From positions 124,001-188,000 of the forward strand of contig DASPKU010000011.1 in NCBI GenBank assembly GCA_035627955.1: DNA of 64,000 nt. The letters are read 5' to 3'. Shown here piece after piece: positions 33,809 to 43,231 of the stretch. This DNA comes from Phycisphaerales bacterium. Lineage in GTDB: Bacteria; Planctomycetota; Phycisphaerae; Phycisphaerales; UBA1924. The notes beneath the pieces were generated by a model. That model saw only the letters and a program-made list of their open reading frames with translations. It ran no database searches and had not been told where the DNA came from. Numbering within the stretch: position 1 is the stretch's first letter; every line of letters starts with the position of its first letter. Made by a program: the position numbers and the translations under genes.

Positions 33809-35614
33809 TTACTGGTCAACGGAAGGCTGTAGGTTCAGCGCTCGCCGCAAGTGGCGCTCGTAGTAGCGCTGCTCGCGTTGGAGGCGGGTGCGCTCGTCTT
33901 CATCGCGCCCGGCGCAGTCCGCGGCCATGGCGCAGCAGCCGAGCCTGAACGCGGCGTATGCGGCGATGCAGAAGCGGAGGAGATCGGGGCGGAGGTCGTG
34001 CTCGCCGCTGGCTCGCAGTAGTGACACGAACTGTTCGGACTGCTCTGCCGTCAGATCCCACTCGACGCTAGTGCCCGCGAGGTCCCAGGCGAGGGGCTGC
34101 GGGCCCACAGCGGTGTGGTCGTGCGCGTGCCCGGCCGCGTCGGCCTTGAGGATGCGGTCATCGGGCGTGAGAATCCACTCGTGCGGGGCGAGGCGGCCGT
34201 CGGGCGCGGCGGAGGTGAGATCGTCGAGGTGGAGCCGGTGCGCTTCGTGGCAGAGCTGCTGCGCCACCTCTGCGGCCTGATCGCCGAGCGACTTCTTTGT
34301 GTTCCAGTAAAGGATGTTCGTGGCGCGCGCGACGGCGGCGCGGGTCTCGTCCCGGCTGAGGGGCGGAGCGGGGGTGTGGGTCAGGTACCTGGCAATGTGG
34401 TGGAGGACACGCGCTGAGAGGGCGGCCCGCGTGAGCGGGCGGGCGTTGGTCCACTCAAAGGCGATGAAGCCGAGGGTTGAGCCGAGGACCGCGGGAGTGA
34501 GGCCGCCGCGGGCGAGGACTGTGAGGCGGCGGAGGTCGCGTTCCGAGCCGGTCAGGCCGTCGGCTCCGGTGGCGATGCCGGCGAACTTCCAGAGGATGGC
34601 CCTGCGGGTGGACCTGGCGCGGTAGAGGTACTTCTCGCGATCAAGAAGCGCAAATACGCCGGGCCACTCGCGCTCGGACTTGAAGGTGTGCGAGCGCCAG
34701 AGGCCGCCACTCAGGTTTGTGCCTTCGTCGACGTCGTCGTCCAGGAGATGGCGGGTGTGCTCGCGAAGGTGGTCGCGGAGGGATCGTCCGTCGAGGATCG
34801 GCACGTTCGTCGACGCAGTGTACTTGGTGGTGCTCCCCCACCACTCACGGGCGGTGGCAGTTGCTGCGGCGCCGAGCTCGTTCTGGTGGCTGGGGAGAAA
34901 GCAGATGTGCTCGCGTGGGATGCCGTGCATGTGCACGGCTTGAGCGGCGGCAGCGAAGGAGGTGCCGGACTGGCCCGGGCCCTCATCAACGATGAGGACG
35001 CGGGTGACCTTGGGGAGCGGGACGGGCGGGAGTTTAACGGTGCGATCGGTGTGCGCTCCATTGGGACGGATGGTGAGCCGGGTGGCGCGCCAGCCCTCCC
35101 GCGCGAGCGTGGCGCGGACGACCGCGGAGAGCGAGGTGCCGATGCTGCGGAGGCCGATGATGAGGACGGGACCGCAGCGTGCAGCGTGATTGACGCGCGC
35201 CCAGGCGCAGGCCGCGGCGGCGTACTGGTCGGGGTAGAGGCTGTAGAAGGCGTAGCCCTCGGGAACTTTGACGGTTACTGCGCTACCGGCGGGCGCTCCG
35301 CCGTGATGCCACCGCAGAGCGGCAAGGGAGTGATTGTGATCGCGCGTGCGATGGTGAGCATCGGCGATCAGCATCGCCGCGAGTGCGTCCGTGGCGGCTT
35401 CGCACCACAGGAGGGAGGCGGCGAGGTCGGAATCCCCGGGCTGCGCGTCTGCGGCGTCGGCGATCGCCTGCTCGACCTGGCCCGAGAAAATCAGCGCTTC
35501 GCGCACTGACTCGCTCTGAGTGCGATCCCCCGCGAGGGCCCGCAGGCGCTCACGCAGTGATTGCACCAGCTCCGAGGCGGGCCGGGAGAAGCTCGGGTCG
35601 CCGAACACGATCAT
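33809..35614 (-). CDS. Phosphoribosyltransferase-like plus kinase-like fusion protein
   Basis: ATG 35614-35612 gives 601 aa; a longer start at 35743 is possible and neither has a strong ribosome site. Residues about 115-235 show a PRTase-like core: VPEGYAFYSLYPDQYAAAA, VLIIGLRSIGTSLSAVV, and the PRPP-loop-like VTRVLIVDEGPGQSGTSF near 205-220. After about residue 330 a second domain includes EKYLYRARSTRRAILWKFAG and, near 478-517, HEWILTPDDRILKADAAGHA then PLAWDLAGTSVEWD, resembling the catalytic and metal loops of phosphotransferase kinases. Substrates unknown. It is transcribed away from the ABC exporter. Confidence 0.6.
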   Translation of the reverse strand: MIVFGDPSFSRPASELVQSLRERLRALAGDRTQSESVREALIFSGQVEQAIADAADAQPGDSDLAASLLWCEAATDALAAMLIADAHHRTRDHNHSLAALRWHHGGAPAGSAVTVKVPEGYAFYSLYPDQYAAAACAWARVNHAARCGPVLIIGLRSIGTSLSAVVRATLAREGWRATRLTIRPNGAHTDRTVKLPPVPLPKVTRVLIVDEGPGQSGTSFAAAAQAVHMHGIPREHICFLPSHQNELGAAATATAREWWGSTTKYTASTNVPILDGRSLRDHLREHTRHLLDDDVDEGTNLSGGLWRSHTFKSEREWPGVFALLDREKYLYRARSTRRAILWKFAGIATGADGLTGSERDLRRLTVLARGGLTPAVLGSTLGFIAFEWTNARPLTRAALSARVLHHIARYLTHTPAPPLSRDETRAAVARATNILYWNTKKSLGDQAAEVAQQLCHEAHRLHLDDLTSAAPDGRLAPHEWILTPDDRILKADAAGHAHDHTAVGPQPLAWDLAGTSVEWDLTAEQSEQFVSLLRASGEHDLRPDLLRFCIAAYAAFRLGCCAMAADCAGRDEDERTRLQREQRYYERHLRRALNLQPSVDQ

Positions 35615-35897
35615 GCTGCCGGAGGCTACACCCCGGGTCCGGGGGCGCTCTGTTGGTGCGGTGATTCCCGGCTCAGGAGCACCGGGCTCATCGCGCGGCT
35701 GCACCAGCTGAGGCGGCCCGAGCCGGTGGGGCCATTCACCCATTCATGCCGCGCTGCCGCACATCGGCGGGCGTGGACGCTAGAAACACCGCCCACGCAC
35801 ACCGCCCCGAGCCGGGCATGGAGAGAGCGTCATCGTCGCGAACGTCAACATTCCGGAAGAGGGCAGCGAGAAGCTGCTGCAGACGCCCCCCGAGGGC

Positions 35898-38693
35898 GTG
35901 CGGCGGCGGCTGTACGAGGCGGGGCTGAACGGCTCACCGCTGGTGCTGTGCACGCCGACGGACATCGACCGCGCGGGGTTCTACCGGCGGCACTGGCTGG
36001 CCGCGACGCGCGAGCAGATGTGGGTCGTCCCTGAGGAAGACGGTGAGGTCATCCAGCTGCCGCTGGAGAAGGCGACAGAGATCCGCACCGTGGCGGGCGT
36101 GGGCTCGGGAACGCTCGCGGCCAAAGTGGACGGGACGTACTTCGATCTGCTCCGCTATAGCAACCGGCAGGCATACCGCTTCGAGAAGGTGGTGCCCAAG
36201 CTGGAGTCGCTGCGCAAGGGCGAGGCAGTCGCGATCCACGCGGAGGACGAGCACGACCCGCGCCGCTGCGAGAAGTGCGGCGTGATGCTCGACCAGCCTG
36301 GCGACAGCTGCCCGCACTGCGTCAACCGCGGCGCGGTGCTGACGCGGATGGTGAAGCTCATGAAGCCTTACCAGAAGCAGGCAGCGGTCATGATGGCCCT
36401 GCTGCTGGTGGGCGTGGCGCTGGACCTGGTGTCGCCGCAGCTCACGCGCTACCTCGTCGACCACGTGCTGCCCCGGGGCGAGCACGCGGGCGGGGCACTG
36501 CCGGCCGACCAGATGCCCGCGGCTATGACGCTGCTGCTGAGCGTCGTCGGCACCCTCGCTGGCGTACAGGTGCTGCGCACGGTGGTGAATATCTTCAATG
36601 GCCGGCTGGGCAGCCGCGTCGGCACGGCCATCACCAGCGATATGCGGACGCGGCTGGTGGACCACCTCCAGCGGCTGAGCGTGGGCTTCTACGACAAGCA
36701 GCAGGTGGGCTCGCTCATGGGCCGGGTGGCGTACGACACCGAGAGCCTGCACGGATTCTTGTGGCAGCTGACGGGCGGCTTCCTGCTGCAGCTGCTGATG
36801 GTGGTGGGCGTCGCGCTCATGATGTTCGCGATCGACGTGAAGCTCGCCCTGTACGCGCTGCTGCCGGCGCCGTTCGTGATGGGCGGCACGGTGTTCTTCT
36901 GGCGCTACGTCTACCCGCGGTACTACGTGTCGTGGGACGCGAGCAGCAAGCAGGCGGGGACGCTCTCGGGCATGCTGTCGGGCATCCGTGTCGTTAAGGC
37001 GTTCAACCAGGAGGAGCGCGAGCTGGACCGCTTCCGCAAGGTGAGCGCGCGGCTGCGGGACTCCAAGCACCACGTCGACATGTCCATCGCCACCTTCAAC
37101 CCGGTGATCGGGCTTGTGTTCCAGATGGGCGGCTGGATCGTGTGGTACTTCGGCGGGCGCGAGGTGCTGGAGGGCCGGCTCTCGCTGGGCGAGCTGATGG
37201 CGTTCTTCGGCTATCTGTGGATGTTCTACGGGCCGCTGGCGGCCCTGCCGCAGTTCACCAACTGGCTGACGGGGTTCGTCACGCAGGCCAACCGCATCTT
37301 CGAAATCCTGGATGCGCCTTTGGCCAACGCCTCGCCGGTGCAGCCGGTGAAGCTGGGCACGGTCAAGGGCGACATCCGCTTCGAGGATGTGAGTTTTGGG
37401 TACAGCCGCCACACGCCGGTGCTGCGGGGGGTCAATCTGCATATCCGGCCCGGGGAGATGGTGGGCATTGTGGGCGCCAGCGGGTCAGGCAAGACGACCG
37501 TGGTCAACCTGCTCAGCCGGTTTTATGACGTGGACGAGGGGCGGGTGTTGATCGACGGCGTTGACATCCGGCAGGTGGACCAGAACGAGCTGCGACCGCA
37601 GATGGGAGTGGTGCTGCAGGAGCCCTTCCTCTTCCGCGGCAGCATCGCGGAGAACCTGACCTACGGGCGGCCGAGCGCGGAGCCCGAGGCGGTGCTCACG
37701 GCCGCGCGGATGGCCAACTGTCACGACTTCATCATGCGGCAGCCGCACGGCTATGACACGTGGGTGGGCGAGCGCGGCGCCGGGCTCAGCGGCGGCGAGC
37801 GGCAGCGGATCAGCATCGCGCGGGCGCTGCTGACCGACCCCAAGGTGCTGATCCTGGACGAGGCGACCAGCAGCGTGGACGCCGAGAGCGAGGCCCTGAT
37901 CCAGAGCGCCCTCAACGAGGTCGTGCGCGACCGCACCACCATCGCGATCGCCCACCGCCTCAGTACGCTGCGACGGGCGGACCGCATCATCGTCATGGAC
38001 CGCGGCCAGGTGGCCGAGGTCGGCACCCACGACGAGCTGGTGGTGCGGGATGGAATCTACATCAACCTCTTGCGGCTGCAAGGGCATTCGCTGGAGGTCC
38101 ACGCTGAAGCGGAGCCGAGCGAGGCTGTGCCGGGTGCGGTGAATGAGGACGCGAGCGACGCCTCGCCGCTGCCGCCCCTCGGCGGCCACAAGGTCCGCTG
38201 GCTGGAGCCCGAACTGGCCCAGATCCATCTGGGCAACTGGAACACGCTGCACGTGACGGTGAAGAACGAGCGCATCTACGGCGGCGTGTACGCCTTGCGG
38301 TGCATGCCCATCCACTTCCCCGCGGGGTTCATCTCGCTGCGGCACCTCGACTCCAGCGGCCGCGAGGTGGAGATCGGGGTGATTCGTTACCTGGGCCGCT
38401 GGCCGGAGGAGGCGCAGCAGCTCATCCGCGACGCGCTGCGGCGTCGCTACCTCGTCCACACGGTGTTCTCGATCGAGTCGATCTCCCAGAAGGGCAACTT
38501 CCTGAACATCTGCGCTCAGACCGACTTAGGGCCGGTGCGCTTCGCGGTGCGGGCTCAGCCAGACCGGGCCCAGGACTTCGGCGCCCGCGGCAAGATGCTG
38601 CTGGACACCGACGATAACCGCTACTTCGTGCCCGATGTGGATGCGCTGCCGGTGAAGGAAGCGCGGCTGTTCAGGCGGTATGTCTACTGGTGA
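35898..38693 (+). CDS. ABC exporter with PH-like and Zn-ribbon N-terminus and C-terminal DUF1854
   Basis: From GTG 35898, 931 aa. Order: PH-like domain (about 15-110), zinc ribbon CEKCGVMLDQPGDSCPHC (about 127-144), six-span exporter domain (about 155-450), ATPase with Walker A GASGSGKTT near 525, signature LSGGERQRISIARAL near 628 and Walker B VLILDEATSSVD, then DUF1854 (about 764-930). It should work as a homodimer exporting a product of the locus. The GTG has a poorly placed ribosome site, and in-frame coding-like sequence extends upstream (VANVNIPEEGSEKLLQTPPE) with no ATG, GTG or TTG after the stop at 35781, so a rare ATC/ATT start (35832 or 35850) is possible. Confidence 0.88.
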   Translation: MRRRLYEAGLNGSPLVLCTPTDIDRAGFYRRHWLAATREQMWVVPEEDGEVIQLPLEKATEIRTVAGVGSGTLAAKVDGTYFDLLRYSNRQAYRFEKVVPKLESLRKGEAVAIHAEDEHDPRRCEKCGVMLDQPGDSCPHCVNRGAVLTRMVKLMKPYQKQAAVMMALLLVGVALDLVSPQLTRYLVDHVLPRGEHAGGALPADQMPAAMTLLLSVVGTLAGVQVLRTVVNIFNGRLGSRVGTAITSDMRTRLVDHLQRLSVGFYDKQQVGSLMGRVAYDTESLHGFLWQLTGGFLLQLLMVVGVALMMFAIDVKLALYALLPAPFVMGGTVFFWRYVYPRYYVSWDASSKQAGTLSGMLSGIRVVKAFNQEERELDRFRKVSARLRDSKHHVDMSIATFNPVIGLVFQMGGWIVWYFGGREVLEGRLSLGELMAFFGYLWMFYGPLAALPQFTNWLTGFVTQANRIFEILDAPLANASPVQPVKLGTVKGDIRFEDVSFGYSRHTPVLRGVNLHIRPGEMVGIVGASGSGKTTVVNLLSRFYDVDEGRVLIDGVDIRQVDQNELRPQMGVVLQEPFLFRGSIAENLTYGRPSAEPEAVLTAARMANCHDFIMRQPHGYDTWVGERGAGLSGGERQRISIARALLTDPKVLILDEATSSVDAESEALIQSALNEVVRDRTTIAIAHRLSTLRRADRIIVMDRGQVAEVGTHDELVVRDGIYINLLRLQGHSLEVHAEAEPSEAVPGAVNEDASDASPLPPLGGHKVRWLEPELAQIHLGNWNTLHVTVKNERIYGGVYALRCMPIHFPAGFISLRHLDSSGREVEIGVIRYLGRWPEEAQQLIRDALRRRYLVHTVFSIESISQKGNFLNICAQTDLGPVRFAVRAQPDRAQDFGARGKMLLDTDDNRYFVPDVDALPVKEARLFRRYVYW

Positions 38694-38826
38694 TCACCGG
38701 GCCCACCCGGCGCGATGCTTCAGACGGTGAGAACTCGCGCTCGGACCCCGTCCGGCTGGTTCACGCCAGCTTCAGCGCTGCCTCAACGGGCTGCTGAACA
38801 CTCGGGCCACTTCCACGGAGGCCCAA

Positions 38827-41139
38827 GTGCGCATCCTCATCACCGGCGGAGCCGGGTTTATCGGCTCATATGTTGCGGACGGCTTGCTCAGCAAGGGCCA
38901 CCGCGTCCGCGTTCTCGACTCGCTCATCCCGCAGGTCCACGGCGACGGGCAGAAGCGGCCCGAGTACCTGTCGAAGGACGTTGAGCTCATCCGGGGCGAC
39001 GTGCGTGATATGCAGGTTGTGCTCGAGGCCCTCGATGGCGTCGATGCGGTGTACCACTTCGCGGCCCGCGTGGGCGTCGGCCAGAGCATGTACGAAATGG
39101 CCGAGTACATGGACGTGAACGACCGCGGCACGGCGGTTCTGCTGGAGGCGCTGCTCAAGAAGCCGGTGAAGCGGCTGATCGTCGCGTCGAGCATGAGCAT
39201 CTACGGCGAGGGCCGGTACCGCACCGCGGGCGGCATGGTGATCGACCCCGGCAATCGGACGCGCGAGTCGCTGGCCCGGGGCTGGGAGTTGTACCAGGAG
39301 GACGGGAGCACGCTGGAGCCGGTCCCCACGCCGGAGCAGAAGGTCCCGAACTTGGCCTCTGTCTACGCCCTGTCCAAGTACGACCAGGAGAGGATGTGCC
39401 TGGTCTTCGGCGAGGCGTACTCGGTGCCCACGGTGGCGCTGCGGTTCTTCAATGTGTACGGGCCGCGCCAGGCGCTGTCGAACCCGTACACCGGCGTGCT
39501 GGCCATCTTCGCGAGCCGGCTGCTGAACAACAAGCCGCCGCTGATTTTCGAGGACGGTCAACAGAAGCGCGACTTTGTGAGCGTGCACGACGTGGCGCGG
39601 GCGTGCGTGCTGGCGCTGGGGAGCGACACGGCGGTCGGCCAGGCGCTGAACGTCGGCAGCGGCGAGAGCTTCACGGTGCGTGAGGTGGCGCAGGCTCTGG
39701 CCCGCGTGATCGGAAAGCCGCACATCGAGCCGGAGGTGACGGGCAAGTGCCGCACGGGGGACATCCGCCACTGCTTTGCCGATATCAGCGCGGCCCGGAA
39801 GCTGCTGGGGTACGAGCCGCGGGTTGGGTTCGAGGAGGGGCTGGCGGAGCTGGCGGATTGGCTGCGCGGGCAGGTGGCGGTGGACCGCGTGGAGGCCGCG
39901 GCGGGCGAGCTGGCTGCCCGGGGGTTGACGATTGCGGGTGTTGCGGGGCCTGCTGCAGCGGCGCCAGTTGTTGGGGCGGATGTGGGCAGCAATGGCGCCA
40001 CGAACCCGAACGGCAACGGCCACCATGTGGAGGCTTCGCCCACGCGTCTCACAAAGCTCAACGGCCACCACAAGCCCAGGGCCACGCTCATAACGGGCGG
40101 CGCCGGATTCATCGGTTCCAACCTCGCCAACCGGCTCGCCTCCGCGGGCCAGAGGGTGATCGTCTACGACAACCTCTCCCGCGAGGGCGTGCGACGGAAC
40201 ATCGAGGAGCTCACGGGCCGCTACCCAGGCCTGGTGGATGTGCGCGAGGAGGACGTGCGCGACCGGCGCGCCCTCAAGGCAGCAGTCCGCGACGCGGCGG
40301 AGGTGTTCCACCTGGCCGCGCAGGTCGCCGTGACCACCGGGCTGGTTGACCCCGAGCAGGACTTCGACGTCAACGTGCGCGGCACGCTGAACCTGCTCGA
40401 AGAGGTTCGGCGGCTGGGTCGGCCCTGCCCCGTGCTGTACACCAGCACCAACAAGGTGTACGGCAACCTCACCGATGTCGACCTCACGCAGGACGGCGAG
40501 CGCTACAGCCCGACTGACCCCACGCTGCGGGCCCGCGGCATCGGCGAGCAGCGGCCGCTGGAGTTCTGCTCGCCCTACGGGTGCAGCAAGGGCGCGGCCG
40601 ACCAGTACGTGCTGGACTACGCCCACAGCTACGGCGTGCCCACCTGCGTGTTCCGCATGTCGTGCATCTACGGGCCGCGCCAGTGCGGCAACGAGGACCA
40701 GGGGTGGCTGTGCCACTTCATCCGCGCGGCCATCGAGGACACGCCGCTCACGATCTACGGCGACGGGCGGCAGGTGCGCGATGCGCTCTTCGTGGATGAC
40801 CTGCTCGACGCCATGCTGCTGGCGCGGCACCACCTCGAGACCACGCGCGGCCAGGCGTACAACATCGGCGGCGGGCCCGAGCACACGGTGAGCCTGCTGG
40901 AGCTGCTCTCGCTTACCGCGACGCACGCGGGGCGGCCCACGCGCACGACGCACGCCCCATGGCGCACCGGCGACCAGCGCTGGTTCGTGAGCGATACCCG
41001 CCGTTTCAAGAAGGCGACGGGCTGGTCGCCCAGGGTCGGCGTGCGCGAGGGCGTGGCCCGCCTGCACCAGTGGCTGATCACGAACGCGAACATCACGCAC
41101 CCGGCGGCGGGGGCGACGCAGGAGAGGGCCGCGGTATGA
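38827..41139 (+). CDS. Fused tandem NAD-dependent epimerase/dehydratase (two SDR domains)
   Basis: GTG 38827 with GGAGG at 38817-38821; 770 aa, twice the normal length. Domain 1 (1-350) has ILITGGAGFIGSYVADGL and the catalytic YALSK. Domain 2 (about 418-760) restarts with ATLITGGAGFIGSNLANRLA and has SPYGCSKGAADQ plus STNKVYGN and TTGLVDPEQDFDVNVRGTLN, resembling CDP-paratose 2-epimerase. The linker contains an Asn/Gly/His-rich stretch (SNGATNPNGNGHH). Two successive steps of NDP-sugar conversion may be channelled. Its stop overlaps the next start (ATGA). Confidence 0.9.
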   Translation: MRILITGGAGFIGSYVADGLLSKGHRVRVLDSLIPQVHGDGQKRPEYLSKDVELIRGDVRDMQVVLEALDGVDAVYHFAARVGVGQSMYEMAEYMDVNDRGTAVLLEALLKKPVKRLIVASSMSIYGEGRYRTAGGMVIDPGNRTRESLARGWELYQEDGSTLEPVPTPEQKVPNLASVYALSKYDQERMCLVFGEAYSVPTVALRFFNVYGPRQALSNPYTGVLAIFASRLLNNKPPLIFEDGQQKRDFVSVHDVARACVLALGSDTAVGQALNVGSGESFTVREVAQALARVIGKPHIEPEVTGKCRTGDIRHCFADISAARKLLGYEPRVGFEEGLAELADWLRGQVAVDRVEAAAGELAARGLTIAGVAGPAAAAPVVGADVGSNGATNPNGNGHHVEASPTRLTKLNGHHKPRATLITGGAGFIGSNLANRLASAGQRVIVYDNLSREGVRRNIEELTGRYPGLVDVREEDVRDRRALKAAVRDAAEVFHLAAQVAVTTGLVDPEQDFDVNVRGTLNLLEEVRRLGRPCPVLYTSTNKVYGNLTDVDLTQDGERYSPTDPTLRARGIGEQRPLEFCSPYGCSKGAADQYVLDYAHSYGVPTCVFRMSCIYGPRQCGNEDQGWLCHFIRAAIEDTPLTIYGDGRQVRDALFVDDLLDAMLLARHHLETTRGQAYNIGGGPEHTVSLLELLSLTATHAGRPTRTTHAPWRTGDQRWFVSDTRRFKKATGWSPRVGVREGVARLHQWLITNANITHPAAGATQERAAV

Positions 41140-42140
41140 CGACCTTGCAGGCACGCCCCGCGGCTCACGCGGGCGCGACAACGACGATGCGTGTCGGGGT
41201 CATCACCGGCCCCGGCACGTTCGAGGTCCGCGAGCAGCCGATCCCGCAGCCCGGCAAGGGGCAGGTGCGGGTGCGGTTGGAAGGGTGCGGCGTGTGCGGG
41301 AGCAACATCCCGGCATGGGAGGGGCGGCCCTGGTTCCGGTACCCGCTGGAGCCGGGCAAGCCCGGGCACGAGGGCTGGGGCGTGATCGATGCGCTCGGCG
41401 AGGGAGTGACCGATCTGCACAAGGGCCAGCGCGTGGGCGTGCTCTCGTACGCGGCGTTCGCGGAGTACGACGTGGCCGACGCGCCCAACGTGGTGCCGCT
41501 GCCAGCGGGCCTCGACGGGGTGCCGATGCCCGCGGAGGCATTGGGGTGCGCCATGAACGTATTCCGACGCAGCGGGATCGAGGCGCACCACACGGTGGCG
41601 ATCGTCGGATATGGGTTCATGGGGGCGCTCATCGCGCAGCTGGCGGGCACGGCGGGGGCGCGGGTGATCGCGATCTCGCGACGCGAGTCGGCCCTCGCGC
41701 TTGCCCGGCAACAGGGCGTGCCCGAGACGGTGGCTCTCACAGACAACGGGCAGGTCATCGAGCGGGTGAAGTCGCTCACGGGCGGAACGCTGTGCGACGT
41801 CGTAGTCGAGGCCGCGGGGGTGCAGCAGGCCCTGGACCTCTCGACGGAGCTGACCAAAGAGCGCGGGCGGCTGATCATCGCCGGGTTCCACCAGGATGGG
41901 CCGCGCACGGTGAACATGTTCCTGTGGAACTGGCGCGGGCTGGACGTGATCAACGCCCACGAGCGCGACCCCAAGGTGTACGTGGAGGGCATGCGGCTGG
42001 CCATCGACGAGGTTGCGGCGGGGCGAATGGACCCAGCACCATTGTGCACGCACGCGTTCCCGCTGGAGCGGCTGGGGGATGCGCTTAGCGCGGCCAAGGA
42101 CCGGCCGGATGGGTTTCTGAAGGCGATCGTGAGGCCCTGA
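41136..42140 (+). CDS. Zinc-type alcohol dehydrogenase family protein
   Basis: Encodes 334 aa; ATG 41136 overlaps the previous stop. The catalytic zinc ligands are suggested by EGCGVCGSNIPAWEG and PGHEGWG, and the Rossmann fold by VAIVGYGFMGALIAQLAG. The lobe with four structural-zinc Cys found in many medium-chain dehydrogenases is missing. The NWRGLDVINAHERDP segment resembles members that act on polyols or cyclitols. An inositol or sugar alcohol oxidation would fit the locus; this is an inference. Confidence 0.82.
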   Translation: MTTLQARPAAHAGATTTMRVGVITGPGTFEVREQPIPQPGKGQVRVRLEGCGVCGSNIPAWEGRPWFRYPLEPGKPGHEGWGVIDALGEGVTDLHKGQRVGVLSYAAFAEYDVADAPNVVPLPAGLDGVPMPAEALGCAMNVFRRSGIEAHHTVAIVGYGFMGALIAQLAGTAGARVIAISRRESALALARQQGVPETVALTDNGQVIERVKSLTGGTLCDVVVEAAGVQQALDLSTELTKERGRLIIAGFHQDGPRTVNMFLWNWRGLDVINAHERDPKVYVEGMRLAIDEVAAGRMDPAPLCTHAFPLERLGDALSAAKDRPDGFLKAIVRP

Positions 42141-42172
42141 GGTGCAGGCCTGCGGTTATTGGAGGAGAGACC

Positions 42173-43231
42173 ATGACACCACCAAGCTCGGCAGAGATTG
42201 AGGCGGCTCCCGCAGAGGTGACGGGCGACGCGACATCGCGGCAGGTCCGCATTCCGCGCCTGGGATTCCTCGGGCTGGGCTGGATCGGGCGGCGGCGGCT
42301 GAGGACGCTGGTCGAATCCGGCGCGGCGCCCGTCGCTGCTCTGTCTGACTGTTCTGCAGCGTCGCTGGCGGAGGCCGCGACGATAGCGCCAGAAGCGGCG
42401 ACTGCGCTGGCCATCGAGGAACTGCTGGAGGAACGGCTGGACGGGATTGTGATCGCGACGCCCAGCGGGCTGCACGCGGAGCAGTGCCTCAAGGCGCTCG
42501 AGCGCGGCGTGGCGGTGTTCTGCCAGAAGCCGCTGGCGCGCAACGCCGCGGAGACGCGCCGGATCATCGACGCGGCCCGCACCGCCGACCGGCTGCTGGG
42601 GATCGACTTCTCCTACCGGCATGTGGAGGCGTTCGCACGGCCCTTGTCGATCGTGCAAGCCGGGGAACTGGGCGACATCTACGCGGTCGACCTCACGTTC
42701 CACAACGCGTACGGGCCGGACAAGGGGTGGTGCAAGGACCGGGCCCTTGCGGGCGGCGGATGCCTGATCGATCTGGGTGTGCACCTGGTGGACTACGCGC
42801 TGCTGGTGCTGGGGAATCCCGAGGTGCGTGAGGTCTGGGCGCGTCTGGTCTCGCAGGGTGTCGCGTTGAGCGACCACGAGCACCAGGTGGAGGACTACGC
42901 CGTGGGGCAGTTCACCACAGCCAGAGGGGCGACCGTGCGGCTGGCGTGCTCGTGGTGGGCGAGCATCGGGCAGGGGGCGATCATCGAGGCCGTGTTCCAC
43001 GGCACGCGCGGGGCGGTTCGCGTGAGCAACGTGAACGGCTCATTCTTTGACTTCCGCTGCGAGCGGATGCACGGCGACAAGCGGGAGGTGCTGGTGGAGC
43101 CGCCGGACGCGTGGGAGGGGCGGGCACTGGTGGCGTGGGCGCGGCAGCTGGCCCGCAACCCGAGGTACGACCCTTCGGTGGAGTCGGCGGTGCGCGTGGC
43201 GGAGGTGCTCGACAGGATGTACGAGGCATGA
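42173..43231 (+). CDS. Gfo/Idh/MocA family oxidoreductase
   Basis: Encodes 352 aa; GGAGGAGAG (42161-42169) precedes the ATG. Rossmann motif LGFLGLGWIGRRRLRTL; the usual EKP motif appears as QKP in VAVFCQKPLARN; the C-terminal substrate domain has GGGCLIDLGVHLVDYALLVL with the conserved Asp/His. The family includes inositol dehydrogenases and sugar 3-dehydrogenases. Together with ino1 and the adjacent dehydrogenase this points to oxidation of a sugar or inositol. Confidence 0.88.
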   Translation: MTPPSSAEIEAAPAEVTGDATSRQVRIPRLGFLGLGWIGRRRLRTLVESGAAPVAALSDCSAASLAEAATIAPEAATALAIEELLEERLDGIVIATPSGLHAEQCLKALERGVAVFCQKPLARNAAETRRIIDAARTADRLLGIDFSYRHVEAFARPLSIVQAGELGDIYAVDLTFHNAYGPDKGWCKDRALAGGGCLIDLGVHLVDYALLVLGNPEVREVWARLVSQGVALSDHEHQVEDYAVGQFTTARGATVRLACSWWASIGQGAIIEAVFHGTRGAVRVSNVNGSFFDFRCERMHGDKREVLVEPPDAWEGRALVAWARQLARNPRYDPSVESAVRVAEVLDRMYEA

